Notes under the pieces: generated by a model | Database searches by the model: none | Told to the model about the DNA's origin: nothing | Seen by the model: only the letters and a program-made list of their open reading frames with translations | Assembly: GCA_903835185.1 (NCBI GenBank) | Contig: CAILLX010000067.1 | Span: 1-64,000 of the forward strand | DNA: 64,000 nucleotides | Origin: an uncultured bacterium | GTDB taxonomy: Bacteria > Cyanobacteriota > Vampirovibrionia > Obscuribacterales > Obscuribacteraceae | Direction: 5' to 3' | Program-made: the position numbers and the translations under genes | Part shown: piece by piece, positions 38,041 through 47,307 of the stretch | How positions within the stretch are numbered: position 1 is the stretch's first letter | Layout: every line of letters begins with the position of its first letter

Positions 38041-39342
38041 ATGTCACTGGTGGATCGCGAAGAGCTGAAGAGAAAGCGTGACCAATATATAGTGCCGAGT
38101 GTCAAGCAGTTGTATGCTGACCCGCCGCTCATCGTCAGGGGTAAGGGGCAGTTCCTTTATGATGAGACAGGGCGTGAATACCTGGATATGTTTGCTGGCA
38201 TAGTCACTGTGTCAGTAGGACATTGCCATCCAAAAATCACTCAGCGTACTATTGAACAGTTGCAAGAGCTGCAGCATACTTCTACAGTGTTTTTGACTCA
38301 GCCGATGGTAGATCTTGCTGAAAAGCTCGCTGAGATTACTCCTGGTACTTTAACCAAGTCTTTTATAACTAATTCAGGCACTGAAGCTAACGAAGCAGCA
38401 ATTCGTCTGGCTCGTCAAGCAACCAGGCGTAATGAAATAATTGCCCTCGAGCACTCTTATCATGGCGAGTCTCATCTTACCTCCACTTTGACTGCCAACT
38501 TTAACTGGCGTCCGGATGCTATGCCGGCTGCAGGTGTTGTCTATGCTGCTAACGCCTATTGCTATCGTTGTCCTTTTGCAGCAACTCCAGAGCATTGCCA
38601 CCTGGAGTGTGCTGCTGATGTGGAGCGGGTTATTCAAACCAGGACAAGCGGCGCGCCGGCGGCAATGATTGTTGAGCCAATCCAGGGGGTGGGCGGAGCT
38701 ATTACCCCGCCAGAAGGTTATTTCGGCGCAGTTAAAAAGATCCTTGATCGTTATGGAGTGCTGTTAATTGCCGACGAGGTGCAGACAGGCTTCGGTAGAA
38801 CAGGTAAGCATATGTTTGGTATCAGCAACTGGGGCGTCGATCCCGATATCATGACTTGTGCTAAAGGGCTGGGAAACGGTATTCCTATTGGCGCTATGGT
38901 GACAACTGCTGCTATAGCTGATCAGGTCAAGCGGCAGCAGATCAACACTTTTGGCGGCAATCCGGTCTCTGCGGCTACGGCTTTAGCTGTAATTGAGACG
39001 ATTCAGGAAGAGAAGCTCATGGAAAATGCGCTGACAGTTGGTGAATATTTAATGGAAGGGCTGACTGAGCTGCAAAAAAGCTATCCAATTATGGGCGATG
39101 TCCGCGGCAAAGGGCTGATGGTAGGGGTTGAGCTGGCTGGAGCTGGTAAGGAGCCTTTGCCTCTTGAGACAGCAAAAATTGTGGAGCTTGCCAAAGATAA
39201 TGGGGTTATCCTTGGTAAAGGTGGGCTCTGGGGCTCAGTGCTAAGGATTAAGCCGCCATTGTCTATCACTGCCGAGAATGTAGATACCTGTTTGAAAGTG
39301 CTGGCTAAGACTATTGCAGCAGTATCAAAAGCTGCGAGGTAA
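38041..39342 (+). CDS. Class III aminotransferase (beta-alanine/AGXT2-like)
   Basis: A 433-residue PLP enzyme. The fold type I motifs are intact: NSGTEANEAAIRLARQAT, LEHSYHGESHLTSTLT, LIADEVQTGFGRTG with the PLP-ring aspartate, and the Schiff-base lysine in TCAKGLGNGIPIGAM. A Cys-rich insert (YCYRCPFAATPEHCHLECA) is typical of omega-amino acid transaminases near AGXT2. GGAGGGG lies 7 bases before ATG 38041. It heads the run aminotransferase, beta-ureidopropionase, PreT, PreA, which indicates that it moves the amino group from beta-alanine to pyruvate or glyoxylate and makes malonate semialdehyde. Confidence 0.9.
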   Translation: MSLVDREELKRKRDQYIVPSVKQLYADPPLIVRGKGQFLYDETGREYLDMFAGIVTVSVGHCHPKITQRTIEQLQELQHTSTVFLTQPMVDLAEKLAEITPGTLTKSFITNSGTEANEAAIRLARQATRRNEIIALEHSYHGESHLTSTLTANFNWRPDAMPAAGVVYAANAYCYRCPFAATPEHCHLECAADVERVIQTRTSGAPAAMIVEPIQGVGGAITPPEGYFGAVKKILDRYGVLLIADEVQTGFGRTGKHMFGISNWGVDPDIMTCAKGLGNGIPIGAMVTTAAIADQVKRQQINTFGGNPVSAATALAVIETIQEEKLMENALTVGEYLMEGLTELQKSYPIMGDVRGKGLMVGVELAGAGKEPLPLETAKIVELAKDNGVILGKGGLWGSVLRIKPPLSITAENVDTCLKVLAKTIAAVSKAAR

Positions 39343-39476
39343 ACTAGCTATGCCGAGCTGTAGTTCAGGAGCTGATATCTGCATGGCTGGAGGGTGGTGG
39401 CATAGAGCAAGCCGTCCTGGCGCGGCAACTGGCTTAACGTGATCTGTTTGGGCGTTGAAATGGAAGAGGAACAAGA

Positions 39477-40364
39477 ATGTCTAACATAGTTCGTTGCGGT
39501 GTAGTGCAAGCTAAAAATGTACTTCCGCCACCTCTGGACAACGCTGACCTGTCGGTTCTCACGCAGATTAAGCAAGCTATGCTTGATAAACATATTAAGT
39601 TCGTGCAGGAGGCTGCAGAGAAAGGTGTGCAGATTTTGTGCTTGCAGGAGATGTTTAACGGGCCTTATTTTTGTGCCGAGCAACACCCGCGCTGGCTGGA
39701 TACTGCCGAGGAGATTCCGGGCGGGGAGACCATCTCAACATTTCAGGCTCTGGCGGCAAAGCATGGCATGGTGCTAATTGTGCCAATCTTTGAAAAGGAG
39801 CAGGTGGGAGTTTACTATAATGCGGCAGCTGTACTTGATGCCGACGGGACTTATATGGGCAAGTACCGAAAGAGCCACCTGCCGCATGTTCACCCCGGTT
39901 TCTGGGAGAAGTTTTACTTCCGTCCAGGCAATCTGGGATATCCGGTGTTTCCAACCCGTTTTGCAAATGTCGGTGTCTATATCTGTTATGACAGGCACTT
40001 TCCTGAAGGAGCACGTGTACTGGGGCTAAATGGTGCTGAAATAGTCTTTAATCCATCAGCAACAGTGTCTGGTCTCTCCGAGTATCTCTGGAAGCTGGAG
40101 CAACCGGCACATGCTGTTGCCAACGGTTATTTCGTAGCAGCAGTTAATAGAGTAGGTACTGAAGCACCGTGGAACATTGGTGAATTCTATGGCTCCAGCT
40201 ATTTCTGTAATCCACGTGGGCAGATTATTGCCCAGGCTGGTCGTGATGCTGACGAGCTGCTCGTGGCTGATCTGGATCTTGATGAAATCAAGACAGTGCG
40301 CCATACCTGGCAGTTTTACCGTGACAGGCGACCGGAAACTTATGAACCGTTGGTAGAACTATAG
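39477..40364 (+). CDS. Beta-ureidopropionase (nitrilase family)
   Basis: A 295-residue carbon-nitrogen hydrolase with the Glu-Lys-Cys triad: LQEMFNGPYFC (Glu), KYRKSHLPHVHPGFWEKFYF (Lys) and YICYDRHFPEGARVL (Cys). Segments such as FRPGNLGYPVF and WQFYRDRRPETYEPL match beta-ureidopropionases better than N-carbamoylputrescine amidases, and the neighbours are pyrimidine genes. It hydrolyses N-carbamoyl-beta-alanine to beta-alanine, CO2 and ammonia. AGAGGA lies 6 bases before ATG 39477. The gap to preT is 45 bases. Confidence 0.92.
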   Translation: MSNIVRCGVVQAKNVLPPPLDNADLSVLTQIKQAMLDKHIKFVQEAAEKGVQILCLQEMFNGPYFCAEQHPRWLDTAEEIPGGETISTFQALAAKHGMVLIVPIFEKEQVGVYYNAAAVLDADGTYMGKYRKSHLPHVHPGFWEKFYFRPGNLGYPVFPTRFANVGVYICYDRHFPEGARVLGLNGAEIVFNPSATVSGLSEYLWKLEQPAHAVANGYFVAAVNRVGTEAPWNIGEFYGSSYFCNPRGQIIAQAGRDADELLVADLDLDEIKTVRHTWQFYRDRRPETYEPLVEL

Positions 40365-40409
40365 ATCTATTGTGAATGTAGAGTGTCTGCAACCTGGGAA
40401 ACTCCGTGA

Positions 40410-41831
40410 ATGGTCGAACACTACAAACCCCACAAATACAAAGCAGGAGAAATGAGTCTGCCCGAGCGATTTGCCGAGTACTTCTCTCGATTGAGTGAGC
40501 GGGAAGCTGTTGCTGAGGCTAATCGATGTCTTTATTGCTATGATGCACCATGTGTGGTGGCATGTCCGACACACATCGATATTCCCAGTTTTATCAGGAA
40601 AATTGCCACTGGTAATGTGAAAGGTTCGGCAAGGACAATTCTGGAGTCCAATTTGCTTGGAGCTACCTGTGCCCGAGTCTGTCCGGTTCAAGAGCTGTGT
40701 GAAGGATCTTGCGTCCTGGCGCGCGATCAAAAACCAATTATGATTGGGCGTTTGCAGCGATATGCAACCGATTGGGCCTGGAGTCGCGGGTGTAAATATT
40801 TTGATCCCGGTGCCCCCAATGGGCTGAAGGTGGCAGTTGTCGGGTGCGGACCGGCTGGGCTTTCTTGCGCCGGCGAGCTTGCCAAAGCAGGATTTGCAGT
40901 CACTTGCTTTGAAAGCAGGTCGATGGCCGGTGGGCTGGACACATACGGAATTGTGGTATTCCGTGAGCCGGTTGAGGTAAGCCTTGCTGAAGTTAAGATG
41001 GTGGAAGAGCTTGGTGTCTCAATAAGGACAGGAGTTACTGTCGGCAAAGAGATTGGCTGGGATGAGCTTGTGGACAGCTTCGATGCTGTGTTTATCGGCG
41101 TCGGGATGGCTGCAGTGCCTTTGTTGTCGATTCCTGGCGAAGAGCTGGATCAGGTAGTGGATGGGCTTGAATTTATTGAACAAACGAAAATAAAGGCGCT
41201 GGACAGTATCACTGTCGGACAAAGGGTGTGCGTGGTTGGTGCTGGCAATACAGCAATTGATTGTGCCACCATTGCGCGCCGTCTCGGGGCTGAGCGGGTT
41301 GCTATTGTTTACCGGCGGTCGGAAGCTGAGATGCCTTGCTACCACTTCGAGTATCAGTTTGCTCTTTCTGAAGGGGTGAGCTTCATGTTTCTCACCCAAC
41401 CGGTGGCAGTGCTGGGTACTGGTTGCGTGGAAGCTCTCAAATGCATACGTATGGATCTTGGTCCCCCCGATTCATTGGGACGGCGCTCACCTGTTGTGGT
41501 GCCTGATTCCGAGTTTGTCCTTCCTGCCGATATGGTAATAAGAGCAATTGGACAGAAGAAACGCTACGATGCGCTTGAGCAACTTGCTTTACTGGGAGTC
41601 AAGAGCAATAACGGTTACATCACGGTCGCTCTAGAAAGCCGCCAAACAGACAATCCTAAGGTCTTTGCAGGTGGTGATTGCATCCGCAGTACAGGCGAGG
41701 CGAGTACTGTTGCTGCAGTCCAGGATGGCAAAATAGCCGCGCGCTCCATCTGCGCTCAGCTGTCTGAGAGAGCTAGATTGAAACATGTTTCAGCTGATCA
41801 CTCCCGACGGTCTTCCCAGGAGAGCACGTAA
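40410..41831 (+). CDS. preT: NAD(P)-dependent dihydropyrimidine dehydrogenase subunit PreT
   Basis: A 473-residue flavoprotein of the GltD/DPD N-terminal type. Cys clusters CLYCYDAPCVVACP and CARVCPVQELCEGSC bind [4Fe-4S]; VAVVGCGPAGLSCAGELAKA binds FAD and VCVVGAGNTAIDCATIARRL binds NAD(P)H. FAGGDC is the C-terminal FAD motif. It supplies electrons to PreA for reduction of uracil or thymine. Residues after ICAQL form a polar tail that may not be folded. The next gene starts 5 bases after this stop. Confidence 0.94.
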   Translation: MVEHYKPHKYKAGEMSLPERFAEYFSRLSEREAVAEANRCLYCYDAPCVVACPTHIDIPSFIRKIATGNVKGSARTILESNLLGATCARVCPVQELCEGSCVLARDQKPIMIGRLQRYATDWAWSRGCKYFDPGAPNGLKVAVVGCGPAGLSCAGELAKAGFAVTCFESRSMAGGLDTYGIVVFREPVEVSLAEVKMVEELGVSIRTGVTVGKEIGWDELVDSFDAVFIGVGMAAVPLLSIPGEELDQVVDGLEFIEQTKIKALDSITVGQRVCVVGAGNTAIDCATIARRLGAERVAIVYRRSEAEMPCYHFEYQFALSEGVSFMFLTQPVAVLGTGCVEALKCIRMDLGPPDSLGRRSPVVVPDSEFVLPADMVIRAIGQKKRYDALEQLALLGVKSNNGYITVALESRQTDNPKVFAGGDCIRSTGEASTVAAVQDGKIAARSICAQLSERARLKHVSADHSRRSSQEST

Positions 41832-41835
41832 GAGA

Positions 41836-43173
41836 ATGGTAAATCTTGAGATTGATTTTTGCGGTATTAAGGCACCCAACCCGTTCTGGCTGGCATCCGG
41901 ACCGCCTACTAACTCCGGGCTGCAGGTGCAGAAGGCTTTCGAGCAAGGCTGGGGAGGGGTGGTCTGGAAGACCATCGGTGCTCCTGTTCTCAATGTGTGC
42001 AATCGTTATGGCACGATTGATTATCGAGGCTCCAAGATAATTGGGCTCAACAATGTAGAGTTGATAAGTGATCGCTCAGTTGAAGTCAATTTGAAAGAGA
42101 TCAGGGAGGTGAAGAAGAACTTTCCAGATCGTGCTCTTTTTGTTTCAGTGATGGTTGAGTCTAAGAAAGAGACATGGCAGGAGATCATCAAACGTGTGGA
42201 AGATACCGGTGCTGACGGAGTGGAACTAAACTTCGGCTGCCCGCACGGTATGCAAGAAAGAGGCATGGGTTCTGCCATGGGACAGGTGCCAGAGTACACT
42301 ACAATGGTGACTGAATGGGTATCTGAAGTTGCTACGAGACCGGTTGTGGTGAAACTGACGCCTAATGTCACTGACATAGTGCAACCGGCACGGGCGGCTG
42401 TTGCAGGAGGTGCTTCAGCGCTATCGTTGATTAACACTATAAACAGCATAATAGGTGTCGATCTGGATACCTTCAGGATTGTTCCAGATGTTGGTGGCAG
42501 AGGAGGACATGGTGGTTATGCAGGTCCGGCCATCAAGCCAATAGCTCTTCATCTGGTCTCGGCTGTGTCAGGCGATTTGGTAGTGCAACAAGCGGGAACG
42601 CCAATCTCAGGCATAGGTGGTATTGAGACCTGGCGCGATGCTGCCGAGTTCATGCTCTTAGGTGCCACATCTATCCAGGTATGTACTGCTGCCATGCACT
42701 GGGGATTCAGAATTGTCGAAGATATGATTGATGGTCTGTCTAACTGGATGGATGACAAAGGATTCAGCCGTTGCAGTGATTTCATCGGCAGATCAGTTGG
42801 GCGTATGACCACTTTTGGTGACTTCGATCTTGGTTTCCAAACTGTGGCCAGGATTGATCACAGCAAGTGTATTCAGTGCAACCTGTGTTATATCTCCTGC
42901 AATGATGCTGCTCATCAGTGTATTGATCTCAAGGATCTAAAAATTGCTGACTCGAGCAGTGATTGCAGTTGGCCGGTTGTTCGCGAGCAGGACTGTGTTG
43001 GTTGCGATCTGTGTGCCAAGGTGTGTCCTGTCAATGACTGCATAACAATGGTTGAAATTGACACCGGACGCTCGCACGTCACCTGGAATCAACTGGTGGC
43101 AGACAAGCCGGAAGTGCTCAACTGGGACAAGATGGAAGAATACCGTAAGCAGGAGCATATCAAGATACATTGA
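41836..43173 (+). CDS. preA: Dihydropyrimidine dehydrogenase subunit PreA
   Basis: A 445-residue FMN/iron-sulfur enzyme. The barrel begins NLEIDFCGIKAPNPFWLASG and carries the catalytic cysteine in ELNFGCPHGMQERGMG; the C-terminal domain has two [4Fe-4S] motifs, CIQCNLCYISC and CVGCDLCAKVCPVNDC. With PreT it interconverts uracil/thymine and the 5,6-dihydro forms. ATG 41836 is preferred over an in-frame start inside preT because it begins at the conserved N-terminus. A partial repeat copy begins four bases past the stop. No dihydropyrimidinase follows. Confidence 0.95.
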   Translation: MVNLEIDFCGIKAPNPFWLASGPPTNSGLQVQKAFEQGWGGVVWKTIGAPVLNVCNRYGTIDYRGSKIIGLNNVELISDRSVEVNLKEIREVKKNFPDRALFVSVMVESKKETWQEIIKRVEDTGADGVELNFGCPHGMQERGMGSAMGQVPEYTTMVTEWVSEVATRPVVVKLTPNVTDIVQPARAAVAGGASALSLINTINSIIGVDLDTFRIVPDVGGRGGHGGYAGPAIKPIALHLVSAVSGDLVVQQAGTPISGIGGIETWRDAAEFMLLGATSIQVCTAAMHWGFRIVEDMIDGLSNWMDDKGFSRCSDFIGRSVGRMTTFGDFDLGFQTVARIDHSKCIQCNLCYISCNDAAHQCIDLKDLKIADSSSDCSWPVVREQDCVGCDLCAKVCPVNDCITMVEIDTGRSHVTWNQLVADKPEVLNWDKMEEYRKQEHIKIH

Positions 43174-43177
43174 TTAA

Positions 43178-43239
43178 TTCGCCCGGCAGTAGCCAACCTC
43201 TGCACTGCGTTCAACTGCAGGGTCTTTTGCGGGATGAAC
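43178..43239 (+). repeat. Left copy of a 62-base inverted repeat
   Basis: This 62-base stretch, from TTCGCCC to GATGAAC, matches the reverse complement of 43724-43785 at 52 of 62 positions without gaps. It begins 4 bases after the preA stop. The pair flanks a 78-residue gene. Confidence 0.85.
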
Positions 43240-43389
43240 TACATATAAGCCGGCTGTTTCTGCTGCCCCGAGGATGCTTTCCCAAATCTGCGTAAGGTCT
43301 GACACTTCCCCGTGCCGGAGCGTTGGAAACGAATCGGGCTGACTCATAGTAAAGTTACTCTGATAAGCCTGGTTGGCAGGAGAAAAACA

Positions 43390-43626
43390 ATGTCAAAAAA
43401 GACTGAAATCGAACAACATGCACCTGATCGTATTCAAGAGCTAGATGAAGGGTTCCCACCTGCAGAGCTGCTTGAAGGCGCCGTCAAGTGGGTTAGAGCT
43501 TTGAAAGCTGAAGGAGTTACACCAGATGTAGCTCTTGAGTCTTTTGTTCACATTCTGGACAACGTCATATCAGAACCTGATTTTGATATTGATGGAGAAG
43601 AATGTCACGAGTGCGAATACTCGTAA
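43390..43626 (+). CDS. Small acidic protein flanked by inverted repeats
   Basis: A 78-residue protein of unknown function, predicted helical and very acidic. It begins MSKKTEIEQHAPDRIQELDE, has a middle segment GAVKWVRALKAEGVTPDVAL and ends in a tail IDGEECHECEYS with two cysteines. AGGAG lies 7 bases before ATG 43390. It stands alone between 62-base inverted repeats (43178-43239 and 43724-43785). No recognised family; an adaptor or regulator would be a guess. Confidence 0.68.
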   Translation: MSKKTEIEQHAPDRIQELDEGFPPAELLEGAVKWVRALKAEGVTPDVALESFVHILDNVISEPDFDIDGEECHECEYS

Positions 43627-43723
43627 AGCGTCTGCCTTGCCTGCATATACCGATTAGTGCAGCACTATAAGCTGCTGCATTGTTGTGTGCTTCGCGTTGC
43701 TTTCAACTTGTAATTGTTAGTTC

Positions 43724-43785
43724 GTTCATCATGCAAAATGACCTGAAGTTGAACGCAGTGACGAGGTTGGCTAATGCTGGGCGAA
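43724..43785 (-). repeat. Right copy of a 62-base inverted repeat
   Basis: This is the reverse-complement partner of 43178-43239, 84 percent identical without gaps. Its outer 12 bases (TTCGCCCAGCAT on the minus strand) are also the end of the longer dispersed repeat shared with positions 1-276, so it continues directly into copy B of that repeat. Confidence 0.85.
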
Positions 43786-44052
43786 CGACTACTTAAGCGG
43801 TTTGTCATTGCCCACAACAAGGCGGCTTACAGCTCAACTTGTTGTATATCTATGAGCTGGCTATGTATCTCTTAATCATCTAAGACTTGCCCAATAATCA
43901 ACGTTAAGGAGTGGCTGCGGCGGCACCGGTTGCATCGTTTTTAGGGGTTTGTTTCCACGGCTCGGTACCAGGAAGCTCCCAAGCCAAGCTGGCATGGCCC
44001 ACAGCTCTCCTTTCAGTTCTTGCTTTATCTGGCGATTGTAATAATAATCGGC
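43774..44052 (-). repeat. Dispersed repeat, copy B
   Basis: The reverse complement matches positions 1-276, covering the last 57 codons of a reading frame, the post-stop hairpin and the terminal block. The two copies are in opposite orientation, about 43.5 kb apart. Differences include one three-base insertion before the stop (SL for P in the peptide). The match may continue past 44052; copy A is cut there by the window edge. Confidence 0.85.
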
Positions 44053-44488
44053 TTGATCAAATAGAGCTCGCGTGCAGCTTTTCTTGCCGATGAACCAGCA
44101 CGCTCTCATGAGAAGTCCTGCTTTACTGTCGTTCAGGTGCATTTTGCGTGGGCAGGCACTCTTGAAATAAATTATCATTGTACCGATCCGAAAAGAGCTG
44201 CTGGCGCCTGTAGTGTAAAAGGTAAGCTCCTTGTTGCCGGTGTCTGTGAAGCCAAGTTGCTGGGCCGCGTCTGCACCATGAGAAAGGATATGTTTCCCAA
44301 AGGACTCAGCTTTGACGTGAGCAATCTTGTCTAATTCCAGCAGAAAGTTTGCTAGCGCCTGCAGGCGTTGTCATGCTTTCTGCTGGGACATTCAACACCC
44401 AGGGACCAAGATCCTGTTTGTTCTCGGAAATCTCTAGTATTGAATTGTTCTTGACTTCTCGCCAGTGGCTTGACCCAAGGCTCAAAAT
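43876..44488 (-). pseudogene. Decayed paralogue of the gene at position 1
   Basis: The frame ending at 43876 encodes the shared C-terminus (DQADYYYNRQIKQ, LWAMPAWLGSF, NVDYWASLR). It is open back to a TGA at 44371-44373, giving about 165 residues, but this stretch has no plausible start except internal ATGs (44178, 44109). Just upstream another frame, open from 44488, has protein-like content (WREVKNNSILEISENKQDLG, then WVLNVPAESMTTPAG). The simplest reading is one gene broken by a frameshift near 44360 and truncated upstream. If the protein really starts at ATG 44178 it would have 100 residues. Family unknown. Confidence 0.5.
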
Positions 44489-44568
44489 TCAGCGTGAACT
44501 AACTAAGCCAATCAATTTGCTTCAAGGACAGGCTGCTTCCTTGGTGTGTTTCTGGTGATACAACTGAT

Positions 44569-46002
44569 TTATTGCGGTCCTAACATCTCTTCAGGCTTTA
44601 CCAGTTCGTCGAATTTCTCGGCAGTGAGCAAGCCCAGTTCCACACAAGCTTGCTTTAGCGTTTTGGATTCAGAATGAGCCTTTTTTGCCACTTTGGCGGC
44701 GTTATCATAGCCTATGTGTGGGTTTAAGGCTGTGACAAGCATGAGCGAGTTGTTTAAGTTGCATTTGATCTGCTCACGATCCGCTTCTATTCCTGTCACC
44801 AGATGAGTCGTAAACATTGTGCAGGCGTCCGCCAGCAGCCGGATTGAGTGAAGCAAGTTGTGGATCATTACCGGTTTGAAGACATTCAGTTCAAAATTGC
44901 CTTGTGTTCCGGCAATACTGATGGCGGTATCGTTTCCCAGTACCTGCACGCATACCATTGTCATAGCTTCGCACTGAGTCGGATTGACTTTGCCTGGCAT
45001 GATTGAAGAGCCGGGTTCATTTTCCGGCAGCCTGATCTCTGCCAATCCGCAGCGAGGTCCGGAGCCTAGCCAGCGCAGGTCGTTAGCTATTTTCATCAAG
45101 GAACATGCCAGAGTCTTGAGTGTACCGGAGGCCATCACGATAGCATCATGGGCAGCCAGCGCTGCAAATTTGTTTGGTGCGCTTACGAAAGGCAGTCCGG
45201 TCGCAGAGGCGACCTGCTCGGCGGCTTTCTCGGCAAACTGGCGGTGAGTGTTGAGCCCGGTGCCAACAGCTGTGCCGCCGATGGCTAGCTCGAAGAGGTC
45301 AGGCAGGCACAACTTGAGCCGATTGAGATCTGCATCTAGTTGAGCAACATAGCCGGAGAATTCCTGCCCGAGTGTTAGCGGCACTGCGTCCATAAGGTGC
45401 GTGCGCCCGATCTTGATAATGTCGTTAAACTCGGCAGCCTTGTCTGCAAGCGCCTGGCGCAAGTGGGTGAGATTTGGGATAAGTTTGTGGACCAGCTGTT
45501 CAGCAGCAGCAATATGCATTGCCGTTGGAAAGGTGTCGTTGGATGATTGAGACTTGTTGACGTCATCGTTAGGATGGATCGGTTTCTTGCTGCCGAGCAC
45601 TCCACTGAGGAGTTCTATGGCCCGATTGCTAATCACTTCATTAGAGTTCATATTAGTCTGGGTCCCACTGCCAGTCTGCCATATGACCAGCGGAAACTCG
45701 GTGTCTAACTTGCCTGCTATGACCTCTTCAGCTGCAGCAACAATAGCGGCGGCTTTCTCTGCCGGCAGCAAGCCTAATTCCTGATTGACAATTGCTGCTG
45801 CTTTCTTGAGGATGCCAAACGCTCTTATCAGTTCTCGGGGCATTAGATCGTCGCCGATGGCAAAGTGAATTAAGGAACGTTGTGTCTGAGCTCCCCAGTA
45901 GTGATTGGCTGGGACATCAATGGCACCCATACTGTCAGTTTCTTTGCGTACTGAAGAGGTTGTGCTGGACTGGTCTGCTTGCTTGGATATTGTGTTAGAC
46001 AT
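44569..46002 (-). CDS. fumC: Class II fumarate hydratase
   Basis: A 477-residue, iron-independent fumarase of the TCA cycle. Signatures are [60 protein letters not shown] and the lyase signature [17 protein letters not shown] with the catalytic serine. A Ser/Thr-rich stretch of about 20 residues precedes the enzyme proper. ATG 46002 has AAGG 7 bases upstream and is chosen over an earlier start at 46065. It stands alone, divergent from pyrD. Confidence 0.96.
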   Translation of the reverse strand: MSNTISKQADQSSTTSSVRKETDSMGAIDVPANHYWGAQTQRSLIHFAIGDDLMPRELIRAFGILKKAAAIVNQELGLLPAEKAAAIVAAAEEVIAGKLDTEFPLVIWQTGSGTQTNMNSNEVISNRAIELLSGVLGSKKPIHPNDDVNKSQSSNDTFPTAMHIAAAEQLVHKLIPNLTHLRQALADKAAEFNDIIKIGRTHLMDAVPLTLGQEFSGYVAQLDADLNRLKLCLPDLFELAIGGTAVGTGLNTHRQFAEKAAEQVASATGLPFVSAPNKFAALAAHDAIVMASGTLKTLACSLMKIANDLRWLGSGPRCGLAEIRLPENEPGSSIMPGKVNPTQCEAMTMVCVQVLGNDTAISIAGTQGNFELNVFKPVMIHNLLHSIRLLADACTMFTTHLVTGIEADREQIKCNLNNSLMLVTALNPHIGYDNAAKVAKKAHSESKTLKQACVELGLLTAEKFDELVKPEEMLGPQ

Positions 46003-46210
46003 CTCCACACCTTCACAAATTAGGGTTGTTGATCGCCTGTTGCCAAGGATTTGTATCTTTGTCACATCAAAGGATATAACACACTACTGATTAGATGGGA
46101 CGGTGGCTCCAACCAACCTGTCTTTTCATAAAACTGTTATTTTGCCTGGCTTTCTTCTGTTAACCCAACTAAAATGGTGTGTTGTTTAGCTTCTATGTGT
46201 GCCTAACAGT

Positions 46211-47281
46211 ATGTTGTACCAGGGTTTGCTTCGACCGCTCTTTTTTAAGCTTGATTGTGAAACAGCGCATCATCTGGCTCATCTGGCTGGCGTTTTGGCC
46301 GGACCGGTATGGCCGGTTCTGTCTGGGTTCTTTACCTACAGCGGAGATGATCTCAAACAAAATCTTGCCGGCGTGGAGCTAGCCAATCCGGTAGGCTTAG
46401 CAGCCGGATTTGATAAGAATGGCTTGTTGGCACCATCTTTAGGCAGTCTCGGTTTCGGCTTTGCTGAGATAGGCTCGGTGACGGCGCGTGCAAGTAAAGG
46501 TAATCCCAAGCCACGCTGCTTCCGCTTGCCTGCTGATGAAGCTTTGATTAATCGGATGGGATTAAACGGCGATGGGGCAGACGTTGTAGCCGCACGGCTT
46601 GTGCGTTGTCGCTTCTCACTGCCACTTGGGATTAACATTGCTAAGACAAATGATCCGGACATCCAGGGTGATGCAGCTGTTGAAGATATCCTTTACACGT
46701 ATAGACAGGTCAGAGATCTGCCAGTAAGCTTTTTGACAATTAATACCAGCTGCCCCAATACTACCGATGGTATCATGGAGGAGACGCGCGAACTGGCGAT
46801 AATCCTGCATGAGATAGCTAAAGATAGCGGACGACGGCTGCCGGTGTTTGTGAAGTTGTCACCAGACAGTACTCCACAGTTGATTGAAGATATAGTAGCT
46901 TGTGCTAGTGAAACGGGTGTTGCTGGGTTGATCTGTGGCAATACGACAGTGAGCCGAGCCGGTTTAATAACAGATGGTGCCGCTCTATCACGCATTGGCA
47001 ACGGCGGACTTTCTGGTCGGCCGCTCAAACCGCTGGCGCTGGCGCTGGTCAGAGCAGTTTTTAAGCTTAAAACAGCTGAGCAGGTCATCGTTGCTTGTGG
47101 AGGTATCTCATCCGGGGATGATGCTTATGATTTTGTACGTGCCGGGGCCAATGCGGTTCAACTGTACACCGGGCTTGTATACCAGGGACCCACTTTGCCC
47201 AGGGATATAAACAGTCAGCTCTCGCGACTGCTTAAGCGAGATAAGATTACCCTTCAGGAAGCCGTTGGGATTTCAGCCTGA
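46211..47281 (+). CDS. pyrD: Dihydroorotate dehydrogenase, class 2-like
   Basis: A 356-residue enzyme of pyrimidine biosynthesis. The N-terminus (LLRPLFFKLDCETAHHLAHL) and ANPVGLAAGFDKNGLL, IGSVTARASKGNPKPRCFRL and ALINRMGLNGDG are those of the membrane-associated quinone-linked class 2. The catalytic-base segment, however, reads NTSCPNT, with Cys where class 2 enzymes usually have Ser (NxSSPNT). VKLSPDS and GNGGLSGRPLKPLAL follow as expected. ATG 46211 is used; a GTG at 46199 would add four residues, and neither has a ribosome site. It is convergent with the glycosyltransferase gene. Confidence 0.9.
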   Translation: MLYQGLLRPLFFKLDCETAHHLAHLAGVLAGPVWPVLSGFFTYSGDDLKQNLAGVELANPVGLAAGFDKNGLLAPSLGSLGFGFAEIGSVTARASKGNPKPRCFRLPADEALINRMGLNGDGADVVAARLVRCRFSLPLGINIAKTNDPDIQGDAAVEDILYTYRQVRDLPVSFLTINTSCPNTTDGIMEETRELAIILHEIAKDSGRRLPVFVKLSPDSTPQLIEDIVACASETGVAGLICGNTTVSRAGLITDGAALSRIGNGGLSGRPLKPLALALVRAVFKLKTAEQVIVACGGISSGDDAYDFVRAGANAVQLYTGLVYQGPTLPRDINSQLSRLLKRDKITLQEAVGISA

Positions 47282-47307
47282 CAAAAGTGTGGACCCCGGC
47301 TGCAGGC

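Noticed and set aside
43174..44052. Insertion sequence or prophage remnant
   Set aside because: Inverted repeats are present, but no transposase, integrase or phage gene and no clear target duplication can be seen.
44137..44558. Two short plus-strand frames downstream of the acidic gene
   Set aside because: They lie opposite the decayed paralogue and show no domain or ribosome site; the minus-strand reading explains the region better.
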